Of a stretch of DNA of 18,395 nt, positions 10,834 to 18,380 are shown piece after piece. How positions within the stretch are numbered: the first letter of the stretch is position 1; the number at the start of each line of letters is the position of its first letter. The stretch is from the NCBI GenBank assembly GCA_904501665.1, contig CAJGBT010000019.1, forward strand, positions 1 through 18,395, written 5' to 3'. The stretch is from an uncultured Bacilli bacterium (GTDB lineage Bacteria > Bacillota_I > Bacilli_A > Mycoplasmatales > Mycoplasmoidaceae). The translations under genes and the position numbers were made by a program. The notes beneath the pieces are model-generated. The model did no database searches and had not been told where the DNA came from. It saw only the letters and a list, made by a program, of their open reading frames with translations.

Positions 10834-10857
10834 AATTATTAATTGTTATGCATATCT

Positions 10858-10863
10858 ATTATA
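10858..10863 (-). promoter_or_regulatory. -10 box for the cdd operon
   Basis: TATAAT on the minus strand lies 24 nt before the cdd ATG, predicting a leader of roughly 15-18 nt. There is no recognisable -35. It is the best candidate for the main promoter of the whole run from cdd to ileS. Confidence 0.5.
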
Positions 10864-10884
10864 AATGATTTCATTTAAACTTAG

Positions 10885-10929
10885 ATATTAATCTTTGTTT
10901 TAGGAGTTATTTTAAACCAAGATTAATAT
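10885..10929. repeat. Inverted repeat between rlmN and cdd
   Basis: A perfect 11-bp inverted repeat (ATATTAATCTT at 10885-10895 and its complement at 10919-10929) extends inward with one mismatch and four more pairs. It lies between the rlmN stop and the cdd promoter. Read as a minus-strand terminator it lacks a T-run after the stem, so it could instead be a processing site or an operator upstream of the cdd -10 box. Confidence 0.6.
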
Positions 10930-10962
10930 ATTTTATTATCAAAAAAATACAAAATAAATACT

Positions 10963-11997
10963 TTATAAACTTTTAGCTCTTAGTTGGCCACAAGCACCAT
11001 TAATATCAGATCCTTTTTCTTGTCTAACTGTTACGATGATTTTGTATTTTTTAAGCTCATTAATGAAAGTTTTAATATTGTCACTACGTTGAAAACTAGT
11101 ATTATCAACACTATTATAAGGTATCAAGTTAACATAACATAAAATACCCTTTAATAATTTGCCTAACTGTTGAGCACATTCCTTAGTATCATTGATCCCT
11201 TTTAACATAATATACTCAAAGGTAATTCTTCTATTAGTTGACTTAATAATATCTTTACTAGTAGTAATAATTTCATTAATGTTATATACTTGATTAATTG
11301 GCATTAGTTGGTTTCTTATTAGATCATTAGGAGCATGTAATGAAATTGCAATTCCTACTTGTGGAAACTCATTAACAAAGGTTTTTAATTTTTTCACAAG
11401 ACCACAGGTTGATATAGTAATTTTTCTAGAACCAAGTGCTAGACCTAAATCATCACGAATAATATTTAGAAATTTTTTTAAATTATCATAATTATCTAAT
11501 GGCTCACCTATTCCCATGACTACAATATTTCTTATTTTTGGTAGATTATTTTGTAATAAATATAAATTTGCATGCATTAATTGCAAAACAATTTCACTTG
11601 CAATTAAATTTCTAATTTTTTTTAATTGACCAGATGCACAAAATTTACATCCCATATTACAACCTACTTGTGAAGTAACACATAATGAATTACCATATTC
11701 AAAATTCATAATTACACTTTCAATTTTGTTGCCATCTTCTAATTCAAAAAGAAATTTAACTGTACCATCTTTATCTTTTAATAATTGATCTACTTTTAGT
11801 TTTGAAAAGTAAAAAAAATCTTTTAAAAAGAATATATTTTGCTTTGAAATATTTGTCATTTTGTCAAAATCAAACACAAATTTTTTATAAACTCAATCAT
11901 AAAGTTGTTTAGCTAAAAATGGTTTAAGATTATGTTCTGAGCAAAGTGATAACAAATCATTATAGTCATAATTAAAAAAATCTTTTTTAATTGTCAT
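10963..11997 (-). CDS. rlmN: 23S rRNA (adenine-2503-C2) methyltransferase
   Basis: A 344-aa radical-SAM enzyme methylating A2503 of 23S rRNA and A37 of some tRNAs. The [4Fe-4S] cluster motif CxxxCxxC is at Cys113, Cys117, Cys120 in VGCNMGCKFC. The two extra catalytic cysteines of RlmN are present: Cys106 in SLCVTSQ and the methyl-carrying Cys336 in GACGQL. GIGEP and the SLHAP strand, both RlmN hallmarks, are also there. The true start is ATG 11997, which restores the N-terminal helical domain (LAKQLYDWVYKKF) through a TGA Trp codon. The ATG shares one base with the gmk stop (TAATG), so translation is probably coupled. Confidence 0.95.
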
Positions 11998-12560
11998 TAT
12001 TTAGCTCTTTTAATTATTTTTCTAATAGCTTTAATTGTTTTTTTAAGATCATCATTTATAACTTGATAATCATACTTATCTTTATGCAAAAGTTCACCAC
12101 TAGCAATGGATATTCTTTTCGTTATTGTTTCATTAGAGTCTGTTCCCCGATCTTGAAGACGCTGATGAATAGTTTCAATATCCTTAGGTAAAATAAAAAT
12201 TGATATTACATCTTTAGCAAATTTTTTCATTATTTCTAAAGCACCTTGTACTTCAATTTCTAATAAAACATTAAAACCTTCTTCTAATTTCTTATAAATA
12301 ATAGCTTTGGGTGTACCATAATAATTACCAGCATATTCAGCTCATTCTAATAAATCATCATTTTTAATTGCATCTTGAAAGGTTTTTTTATCAACAAATC
12401 AATAGTGTTGTCCATCTATTTCTAAATCCCTTTTTGATCTTGTTGTCATTGAGATAGAATAAAAAAGATTTAGTTTTTTATTAACTAATAAATTTTTAAT
12501 AATTGTGCTTTTACCAACACCAGATGGACCAGAGATAATGAAAATCTTACCTTTTTTCAT
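11997..12560 (-). CDS. gmk: Guanylate kinase
   Basis: A 187-aa P-loop kinase phosphorylating GMP to GDP with ATP. The Walker A loop is GPSGVGKS (residues 11-18). The GMP-binding segment SMTTRSKR is followed by DGQHYWFVD, where Trp is encoded by TGA, and by LLEWAEYAGNYYGTP, a guanylate kinase signature. IEVQGALEI matches the Walker B/lid region. Length is normal. It starts 6 nt after the rubrerythrin stop with no clear Shine-Dalgarno, and its stop overlaps the rlmN start by one base. Confidence 0.96.
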
Positions 12561-12566
12561 ATGCTT

Positions 12567-13109
12567 TTAATTATAAACTCTATTTTCCCTTACAAAATAT
12601 GATTGAGGATGTTTACAAACTGGACACAATAATGGTGGTTCCTTACCAACATGTAAATGACCACAATTAGTACAAATTCATAAAATAGGTTCGTTGCTAC
12701 TAAACACTTTATTATTAGTTAATGAACTTAGTAAATCATTAAATCGTTTTGAATGATGACTTTCTACTTCACCTACTAATTTAAATAATTTAGATATTTC
12801 ATGATATCCTTCCTCTTCAGCAACTTTAGAGAATTCTAAATACATTTCATTTCACTCATAATTTTCACCTTTAATGGCATCTTTTAAATTTTCAATAGTT
12901 ACAGGAATATCATCATCATGCATTTTTTTAAATCAAAGTTTTGCATGTTCTTTCTCGTTTTTTGCAGTTTCTTCAAAAATACTAGATATGATGTTAAGAC
13001 CTTCTTTTTTAGCTTTTGATGCATAATATAGATACTTTGTGTGAGCTTCAGATTCCTTAGAGAAAGCCATCATTAAGTTGTTTCAAGTTTTTGAATTTTT
13101 GAAATCCAT
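12567..13109 (-). CDS. rbr: Rubrerythrin
   Basis: A 180-aa non-haem di-iron peroxidase expected to reduce hydrogen peroxide in the cytosol, useful in an organism lacking other visible peroxide defence here. The ferritin-like domain (1-130) shows iron ligands in the pattern of the family: Glu19 in AFSKESEA, Glu52 and His55 in NEKEHAK, the EEEGYHEI helix, and EVESHH. The C-terminal rubredoxin-like knuckle has CTNCG (Cys146, Cys149) and CPVC (Cys162, Cys165), which would bind one iron. Three TGA codons in the helical domain and one just before CTNC are Trp. The start has a consensus AAGGAG six nt upstream. Confidence 0.95.
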
Positions 13110-13114
13110 AAAAA

Positions 13115-13120
13115 CTCCTT
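13115..13120 (-). promoter_or_regulatory. Strong Shine-Dalgarno for rubrerythrin
   Basis: AAGGAG on the minus strand lies 5 nt upstream of the ATG at 13109. Its first bases (AAG) form the 3' arm of the inverted repeat at 13118-13151, so access to it may depend on whether that hairpin forms. Confidence 0.7.
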
Positions 13121-13151
13121 TAGATAAAAAATAAAATTGTCATATCTAAAG
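13118..13151 (-). repeat. Inverted repeat in the rubrerythrin leader
   Basis: A perfect 9-bp inverted repeat, CTTTAGATA at 13118-13126 and TATCTAAAG at 13143-13151, is separated by 16 nt. As minus-strand RNA it would form a hairpin ending at the Shine-Dalgarno. As DNA it could equally be a dimeric-protein operator. It does not match a PerR or Fur box. Confidence 0.6.
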
Positions 13152-13159
13152 TAAAGTAG

Positions 13160-13672
13160 TTATTTAGTATGACTAATGTTTTTTGTGACAAGGGTTGATG
13201 ATTTAGAATTTTTATTTTTTACTTGATTCATTGGAACTCTTTCACGTGCAATAATTTGAGAGCCACCATTTTTAGTTGCATGCTTAGATTCATTGTGTTC
13301 TTTATCTGCATGGTTTTGATTAACATTTTTATTTTTTTTGTATCCTAATTTAACTCTATCATTAACATTTTTTAAAAGATTAGGATCATTTTGTAATTTT
13401 TTAATATCATTTATAACATGTTGCAATTCTCTTCGTTTATGCTCAACATTTTCAAGTGTAATATGTTTTGATGATAAAAAAACTTTTGGTTCATCTCTAC
13501 TAATAACACCATAATCATTAGAAGCACGGTTAGATAACTCAAGCATCATTTTTTGTGTTAAATCAAAATCATCATATGTTCTTTCTTCATTAACATATAT
13601 TTTTGGTTTTTTGACATCTTTTCTTTCAATGATATAAAATTTAACTTTTCTATTTTGAAAATCTTTTTCCAT
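13160..13672 (-). CDS. Uncharacterised charged protein
   Basis: A 170-aa protein I do not recognise. It has no membrane segment, signal peptide or cysteine. Residues 1-60 look folded, with strands such as KVKFYIIER and PKIYVNEE and a YDDFDLTQKMMLELSNRA helix. Residues 75-105 look helical and coiled-coil-like (VEHKRRELQHVINDIKKLQ). The last 60 residues are Asn/Lys/His-rich, basic and probably disordered. It has no Trp at all, hence no TGA. The ATG at 13672 has a GAAGGG Shine-Dalgarno-like site and a TATAAT box upstream. The rubrerythrin gene follows after 50 nt, so the two may share a transcript; the tail could bind nucleic acid. Confidence 0.8.
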   Translation of the reverse strand: MEKDFQNRKVKFYIIERKDVKKPKIYVNEERTYDDFDLTQKMMLELSNRASNDYGVISRDEPKVFLSSKHITLENVEHKRRELQHVINDIKKLQNDPNLLKNVNDRVKLGYKKNKNVNQNHADKEHNESKHATKNGGSQIIARERVPMNQVKNKNSKSSTLVTKNISHTK

Positions 13673-13701
13673 GGTTACTACCCTTCAAAACTATATATAA
13701 T

Positions 13702-13707
13702 ATTATA
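13702..13707 (-). promoter_or_regulatory. -10 box for the 170-aa gene / rbr-gmk-rlmN
   Basis: TATAAT on the minus strand lies 29 nt before the ATG at 13672, within a 14-nt palindrome (13695-13708). It is the best promoter candidate for the whole minus-strand cluster down to rlmN. No clear -35. Confidence 0.5.
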
Positions 13708-13804
13708 TCTATAAATTTCAACTCATAAAATTTTTTTAAAATGACAAACCTAAAAATAAACAATTTTCCATTAAATATACATAAGATTATTTTTATTTAA
13801 ATTA

Positions 13805-13810
13805 TATAAT
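13805..13810 (+). promoter_or_regulatory. -10 box for the 4-TM/metG operon
   Basis: TATAAT ends only 7 nt before the ATG at 13818, so the predicted transcript starts essentially on the start codon (leaderless). No -35 and no Shine-Dalgarno are visible. It is divergent from the promoter at 13702-13707. Confidence 0.5.
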
Positions 13811-13817
13811 TTAATGT

Positions 13818-14507
13818 ATGCTAGTCAAAGGAAATTTTAGATTTAATAAAGATTTAAAAAATTTTTTTAATTGAAATTTTTTTCACTATAGTTTATTGAT
13901 TATAAATTTTTTAATAATCTTTTTTTTAATGTTAATTTTATTTTTACCTTATACTGATGGTAAAAATCTATATTATGGTGAAGTTTTAAATTTTGGATTT
14001 TATCAATTGACTTTAAAAAGTGATAAAAATATCTTAAGCATTAGTCCATTTGCCTTTGTTTTATCATTTTTAACAATTGCTAGTGTTATTGGGTTATGTT
14101 ATAGTTATTGAAAATTTAAAAATTCTAATCATTTTTTATATTATCGCAACCACACTGTTTCAGTCATATATGGTTTGATTATTTTATTTGTGCTCTTTCT
14201 AGTCTTATTAAATTTTATGAATCGGGAAGTAATTGATTTAAAGCATAAAAATATTGTGCAAAATGGTTTTTGAAATGATACAAGTAACAATTTTGAAATA
14301 TTTAAATTTAATTATATATATGATATTTTATTAGCAAAAACAAATACTACTAATATTAGTTTAATTAATTGAAAGATAAATAATTTTGGTATTGTTTGAA
14401 TTTTTGTTTGTGTTTTTGGGTGTTGTTTGATAATAACAACATTTATTACTACTGAATATTTTAAAAATAAGAATAAAATTAAGGATATTATCAACTATGA
14501 AAACTAA
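13818..14507 (+). CDS. Uncharacterised four-TM membrane protein
   Basis: A 229-aa protein I do not recognise, read through five TGA Trp codons. TM segments lie at about 24-45, 78-98, 114-135 and 190-211, so the short first loop (46-77, PYTDGKNLYYGEV) and longer second loop (136-189, Asn-rich with NDTSNN and TNTTN) would be on the same, probably outer, side. This matches the layout of the two membrane proteins upstream of ileS. The start ATG at 13818 is the only one in frame before TM1 and follows a TATAAT box by 7 nt. Its end overlaps metG by 11 nt, so the two are co-transcribed and probably translationally coupled. Confidence 0.85.
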
Positions 14508-16035
14508 AACCTTTTATATTTCAACTCCAATATATTATCCGTCTGGTAAGCCACATATAGGACACGCTTATTCAACTATTCTTGCCGATGTTATCAATCG
14601 ATATAAGAAAAGTATTGGTTATGAAACATTCTTTGTAACTGGTACAGATGAACATGGAAAAAAAATCGAAGAAAATGCTAAAAAACATAATATGAATGTT
14701 TTAGATTACTTACAAGAGAATGTTAATTGTTTTAAGCAATTATGAAACAAGCTTGGAATTGAATTTGATCATTTTTCTAGAACAACAGATAAACATCACA
14801 TTGAGACAATTCAAAAAATTTTTAGTATTTATTTGAAAAAAAATTTAATTTATTTATCTGAATGAAATGGTTTGTATTGCATATCGTGTGAAGAAAATTT
14901 TACCAATAAAGATGCTGTTAAAAAAGATAATAATTTTTTTTGTAATTTTGGACATAAATTAATTGAAATTAAAGAAGAATCATATTTTTATAAAATTAAA
15001 AATGATGAAAAATGAATATCTAGTTTTTTTGATAAAGAGCATGATTTTATTTATCCATTAGCTAGAGTAAATGAATTAAAGAATAATTTTATTAATAAAG
15101 GCTTAAATGATCTTTCAGTTTCTCGTTCTAGCTTTTCATGAGGAATACCAATCTTAGAGAATAAGAAACATGTAGTTTATGTTTGGATGGATGCCTTATT
15201 TAATTATTTAACTGCTTTGAATTTTTTAACACCTAATGATAAACTGTATCAAAAATTTTGAAATCATGATAATGCTGAAATAGTTCATGTTTTATCAAAA
15301 GAGATTACTAGATTCCATTGTATCTACTGACCAATTTTTCTAAAAAATCTAAATGTTAAATTACCAACTAAAATCATTTCTCATGGTTGAATACTAAGTA
15401 ATAATACCAAAATGTCTAAGTCTTTAAATAATGTCATTGATCCTAATGAATTTATTTTAAAGTATGGTAGGGATGCATTAAGATACTATTTAATGAAAGA
15501 AATCTCTTTAAATAACGATAGTACTTTTAGCGAGGAATCATTACTTGCAATATATAATGGTGATTTAGCTAATAATTATGGTAATTTAGTTTCAAGAACT
15601 ATTGGTATGGCTAAAAAATATAATGCAGGTAAAATTAAATCATTATCAAAAACAACATTAAAATCTGAACAAGCAATTGTTAATTTAATTTATAAAACTA
15701 ATGAAGAAAATACAAAATTTGTTAATGATTTTCAAATTAATAAAATTTTAAATAATACCCAGGAATTAATTAATCATGCCAATAAATTAATAGAAGAAAC
15801 AAAACCATGAGAATTGTTTAAAACTAATAAAACACAACAAATTGATAATTTATTACATATATTAACTAAAATTATTGAGGTTTCTTCTTTTTGGTTAGCA
15901 CCTATTTTAATTGATGGAGTAAAAACGGTAATATCACAAACCAATATAAGTTTATCATTTGAACAATTAAATAATCTAGATTCAGTTGATAATTTAGAAT
16001 TATTAGAATCAACTCCTATTTATAAAAGAATATAA
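14497..16035 (+). CDS. metG: Methionyl-tRNA synthetase
   Basis: A 512-aa class I synthetase charging initiator and elongator tRNA-Met. HIGH is at residues 20-23 in YYPSGKPHIGHAYS and KMSKS at 305-309. FVTGTDEHGKKIEENA and the SKEITRFHCIYWP segment are standard MetRS landmarks. The connective-peptide zinc knuckle has CISC, but its second half reads CNFGH rather than CxxC, so one cysteine is missing and His may replace it. The C-terminus has the helical anticodon domain (NDFQINKILN) and no extra C-terminal tRNA-binding domain, usual for mycoplasmas. At least seven TGA codons are Trp, while one TGG is used in VYVWMDA. It ends 5 nt from the convergent helicase gene. Confidence 0.96.
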
Positions 16036-16040
16036 AAATA

Positions 16041-17420
16041 TTAAATTGATTCCTTAATGTATTTTTCTATTTCATAAATAATATCTGTTTGGTTTTTTTT
16101 ACTATTTAAAACATCATTAATTTTTTCATCAATAGAATTATTACAAATAACATTAATAATTTGTTTTGGTAGATTTTTTGTCTTTTGTTTAGAGTCTACC
16201 ATTCGAAATGATGCCTGTTCATTATCAATTGGATTTCAAGACTTATCTAAAAAGATACTACATGTAGCTTCATCTAATGTTAATCCTAATGAAGCTATTT
16301 TAATATTGGTAAATAAAACTTTAATCTTCCGACTTTGAAATTCTCAAATAACATTTTGTTTTTCATTTTCAATTAATCAACCTGTTAAAAATCCAACTTT
16401 ATATTTTTCAGCAATTTTAAACTTATTAATTTTATATATAGAAGAAAAATTTGTAAAAACTAAAACATATTCCTTATTTTCCTGGTCTTCTTCAAAAAGC
16501 TTATCTAAATATTCTTCTAACCATTCTAGTTTTATGCTTGAGCAATTAATATTCAACATTTTAGGGTCCAAGCAAATTTGTTGCAATCTTATAATTTGGG
16601 TAATAGTTTTATTTTCTTTCTTTTCTTTATTTTCACTTATTATTCTTTTTGATTCATGAAGCATTCTAAGATAATGTGCTCGTTGTTCATTATTCATTTC
16701 AAGTTTAACTGTTTTAGAGATGGTTTTTGGTAACCATTCTAAGTAGTCATAGACTTTTTTAATATCACAAAAATTTTCTAAAAATTTATTTCATGCTTCT
16801 ACCATATTTGGTTTTAATGTCATTTCTCTTTTTTTAGTTTCGGGATTTAAATGAATATTAAAAAATTTCTTTTTATAGATGTATTTATAACCAAAATTAT
16901 TTTCAGGATATAAGAATTTAAAAATTTTTAATACATCAATTATATTATTAACTGCTGGTGTACCACTAAGGGCAATAGCGTAGTTAGCTTTAATTCGTAA
17001 TTTTAACATTCCCTTAGTTCTTTTGGATTTTGAATTTCTTAAAAAGTGTGCTTCATCCAATACTAGATAATCGAAATTCTTAAATATTGTTTGATCCTTT
17101 TGAAAATCCAAAGCTAATACATCATATGAAATAATTAATCACATTTGATTGTCATGATTGAATTTTTCATATGTTTGAAAACGTTGTTTTTTATCTTTTG
17201 GAGCAATAACAATGCTTTTGTCTAAGACATTATTAACAATTTCTATATATCAATGTAAGATGGTATTATTAGGAACAGCAAAGATAACTTTCTTATAATC
17301 TTCAACACCTTTGATTGCTACAATTGTTTTTCCCAATCTTTGTTGTCAAAAGATGCCAAAATTTTTTTTATCTTTAATTGTTTTAATACCTTCTATTTGA
17401 TATTTTCTTAATTGCAACAT
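16041..17420 (-). CDS. SNF2-like DEAD/DEAH-box helicase
   Basis: A 459-aa superfamily 2 ATPase with both RecA-like lobes, resembling the small SNF2-type helicases of mollicutes and phages. N-terminal Q-motif region LRKYQIEGI (4-12), Walker A WQQRLGKT (25-32) where most SNF2 proteins have GxGKT, DEAH at 122-125, SGTP at 152-155. The second lobe shows VLVFTNFSS, KVLFTNIKIASLGLTLDEA (motif V region) and NEQASFRMVDSKQ in the motif VI place, where the second Arg of the usual QAxxRxxRxGQ is not seen. No extra DNA-binding domain is visible. It probably remodels nucleic acid or protein-DNA complexes. The ATG at 17420 must be near correct, because the Q-motif follows directly. Confidence 0.88.
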
Positions 17421-17433
17421 AATAATAAATTTA

Positions 17434-17458
17434 AAAAACCCACCTATTGGTGAGTTTT
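17434..17458 (-). terminator. Intrinsic terminator after the 237-aa membrane gene
   Basis: AAAACCCACC (17435-17444) and GGTGAGTTTT (17449-17458) flank a 4-nt loop. In minus-strand RNA all ten positions pair (one G-U), and the stem ends in a run of six U. It stands 14 nt past the stop at 17473 and ends about 14 nt before the helicase ATG. Confidence 0.8.
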
Positions 17459-17472
17459 CATAAAAAAACTAA

Positions 17473-18186
17473 TTAAACATTTCGATATCGATAAATGTTA
17501 CTTGTTTCATATACTATTGTAAATCTTAATGAAGACATATTTAATGCAATTGAATTGAAAATATTAACTGGATTAATCATAGTTATAACTAATATACAAA
17601 TTATGAAGACAATATTAGCGCCAATGTGAGCATTTGCAACTCCAAATGTAGGACCATTTAAAAATGGCATAAAGAATAATTTGGCTAAACCAGAAAAGAA
17701 GACGGAGAAACCAGCTCCTACATCAAGGGCATTTTTTAATGGTTCAATAAAAACATTTGTTCAATTAGCTGCATATGAACCAAGTGATCCATATTGTAAT
17801 TCAAAAACTGAACCTCGAATAGAAGAAAGATCAACAGATATAAATGACAATAATGCTCAAAATGCTAAGAATATTAAAGGTCATACAAGAACAGCAAAAA
17901 TTCTTGATGATATTTTTGCACTATTAAATAAAACTTCATCCCTTCTTCTAAGACACTTAATTTTACCTAAACAATAATTAGCATAAACTAATGAACATGT
18001 TGGTCCAATGATTGGTAAATAACTAAATCATTTTTGTCTATACAAAGAACCTTTTTCGGAAATGTTTAATTTTCTTCTTGCTTGTTCGTATATTAAAATA
18101 CCTCTTACAGGTGCTTTTCTTTCTGCCTGCATTCGGTAAAAATCTTGTTCATAACTTCTTCGTTGTTGTCTATCATCTAATCGCAC
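17473..18186 (-). CDS. Uncharacterised basic membrane protein
   Basis: A 237-aa protein I do not recognise. The first 50 residues are strongly basic and hydrophilic (DDRQQRRSYEQ, RKAPVRG, EQARRKL). Hydrophobic segments follow at about 53-73, 96-117, 155-177 and 186-207, with a Gly/Ser/Asn-rich stretch before the last. The end is YRYRNV. I chose GTG 18186 as start: the frame upstream closes at a TAG three codons earlier, and an AGG lies just ahead. The first in-frame ATG (18132) would remove 18 residues and lacks any ribosome site. Four TGA codons are Trp. It is followed by an intrinsic terminator and preceded by a TATAAT box, so it looks monocistronic. Confidence 0.8.
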
Positions 18187-18220
18187 AATAAAAACCTAAT
18201 ATAAATTTATAAACATATAA

Positions 18221-18226
18221 ATTATA
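18221..18226 (-). promoter_or_regulatory. -10 box for the 237-aa membrane gene
   Basis: TATAAT on the minus strand lies 34 nt before the GTG start, predicting a leader of about 27 nt. The palindrome at 18229-18246 covers the position where a -35 or upstream element would be. Confidence 0.5.
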
Positions 18227-18228
18227 TA

Positions 18229-18246
18229 ACATTTTTTTAAAAATGT
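18229..18246. repeat. Perfect palindrome beside the membrane-gene promoter
   Basis: ACATTTTT and AAAAATGT form a perfect 8-bp inverted repeat with a 2-nt centre, two nt upstream of the minus-strand TATAAT. It could be an operator. On the plus strand it is followed by nine T, so it might also act as a weak terminator for plus-strand RNA. Confidence 0.45.
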
Positions 18247-18313
18247 ATTTTTTTTTGTTTTTATACCCATCTTTTTGGACACCCCTATATAATGTATCTG
18301 TGGGGTAGACGAA

Positions 18314-18344
18314 AAAATCCCCCAAAAGGACCTTAGGGGATTTT
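18314..18344. terminator. Bidirectional terminator-like hairpin
   Basis: AAAATCCCC (18314-18322) pairs perfectly with GGGGATTTT (18336-18344) around a 13-nt loop. On the minus strand the stem is followed by TTTTTT, a good intrinsic terminator for RNA arriving from the right. On the plus strand the four T lie within the stem, so it would act as an attenuator between the TATAAT box and the ATG. Confidence 0.6.
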
Positions 18345-18345
18345 A

Positions 18346-18377
18346 GTCCACTTCAAAAACACTACTTTTGAGAGGAC
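18346..18377 (+). promoter_or_regulatory. Hairpin covering the Shine-Dalgarno of the ORF at 18381
   Basis: GTCC (18346-18349) pairs with GGAC (18374-18377), CT (18351-18352) with AG (18371-18372), and CAAAA (18354-18358) with TTTTG (18366-18370), with one mismatch and one bulged T. The 7-nt loop leaves AGAGGA largely paired, which would block translation until opened. Confidence 0.5.
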
Positions 18378-18380
18378 GTT

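Larger units (their letters stand above)
18281..18380 (+). promoter_or_regulatory. Structured leader of a new + gene with -10 box
   Basis: TATAAT (18288-18293) lies between ACCCC (18281-18285) and GGGGT (18302-18306), with the predicted transcription start near 18300. Downstream come CCCCC (18319-18323) and GGGG (18336-18339), then a second hairpin that buries the Shine-Dalgarno AGAGGA (18371-18376) of the ATG at 18381. Competing pairings suggest a regulated leader. No known riboswitch or T-box signature is recognised. Confidence 0.5.

Noticed and set aside
10963..11877. Shorter RlmN starting near 11877
   Set aside because: It would remove the conserved N-terminal domain; reading TGA as Trp extends the frame to ATG 11997 at the gmk stop.
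11991..12191. Plus-strand open frame opposite gmk
   Set aside because: Antisense shadow of gmk with no family features.
14312..14494. Minus-strand open frame inside the four-TM gene before metG
   Set aside because: Hydrophobic only because it is antisense to TM coding sequence; no promoter or ribosome site.
353..16035. Apparent fragmentation of holA, manB, tpiA, metG and others into pseudogene pieces
   Set aside because: All breaks are TGA codons at Trp positions in one frame; with code 4 each gene is intact.
17681..17977. Plus-strand open frame of 98 codons
   Set aside because: Antisense to the 237-aa membrane gene, which has a promoter, a terminator and TGA Trp codons in register.
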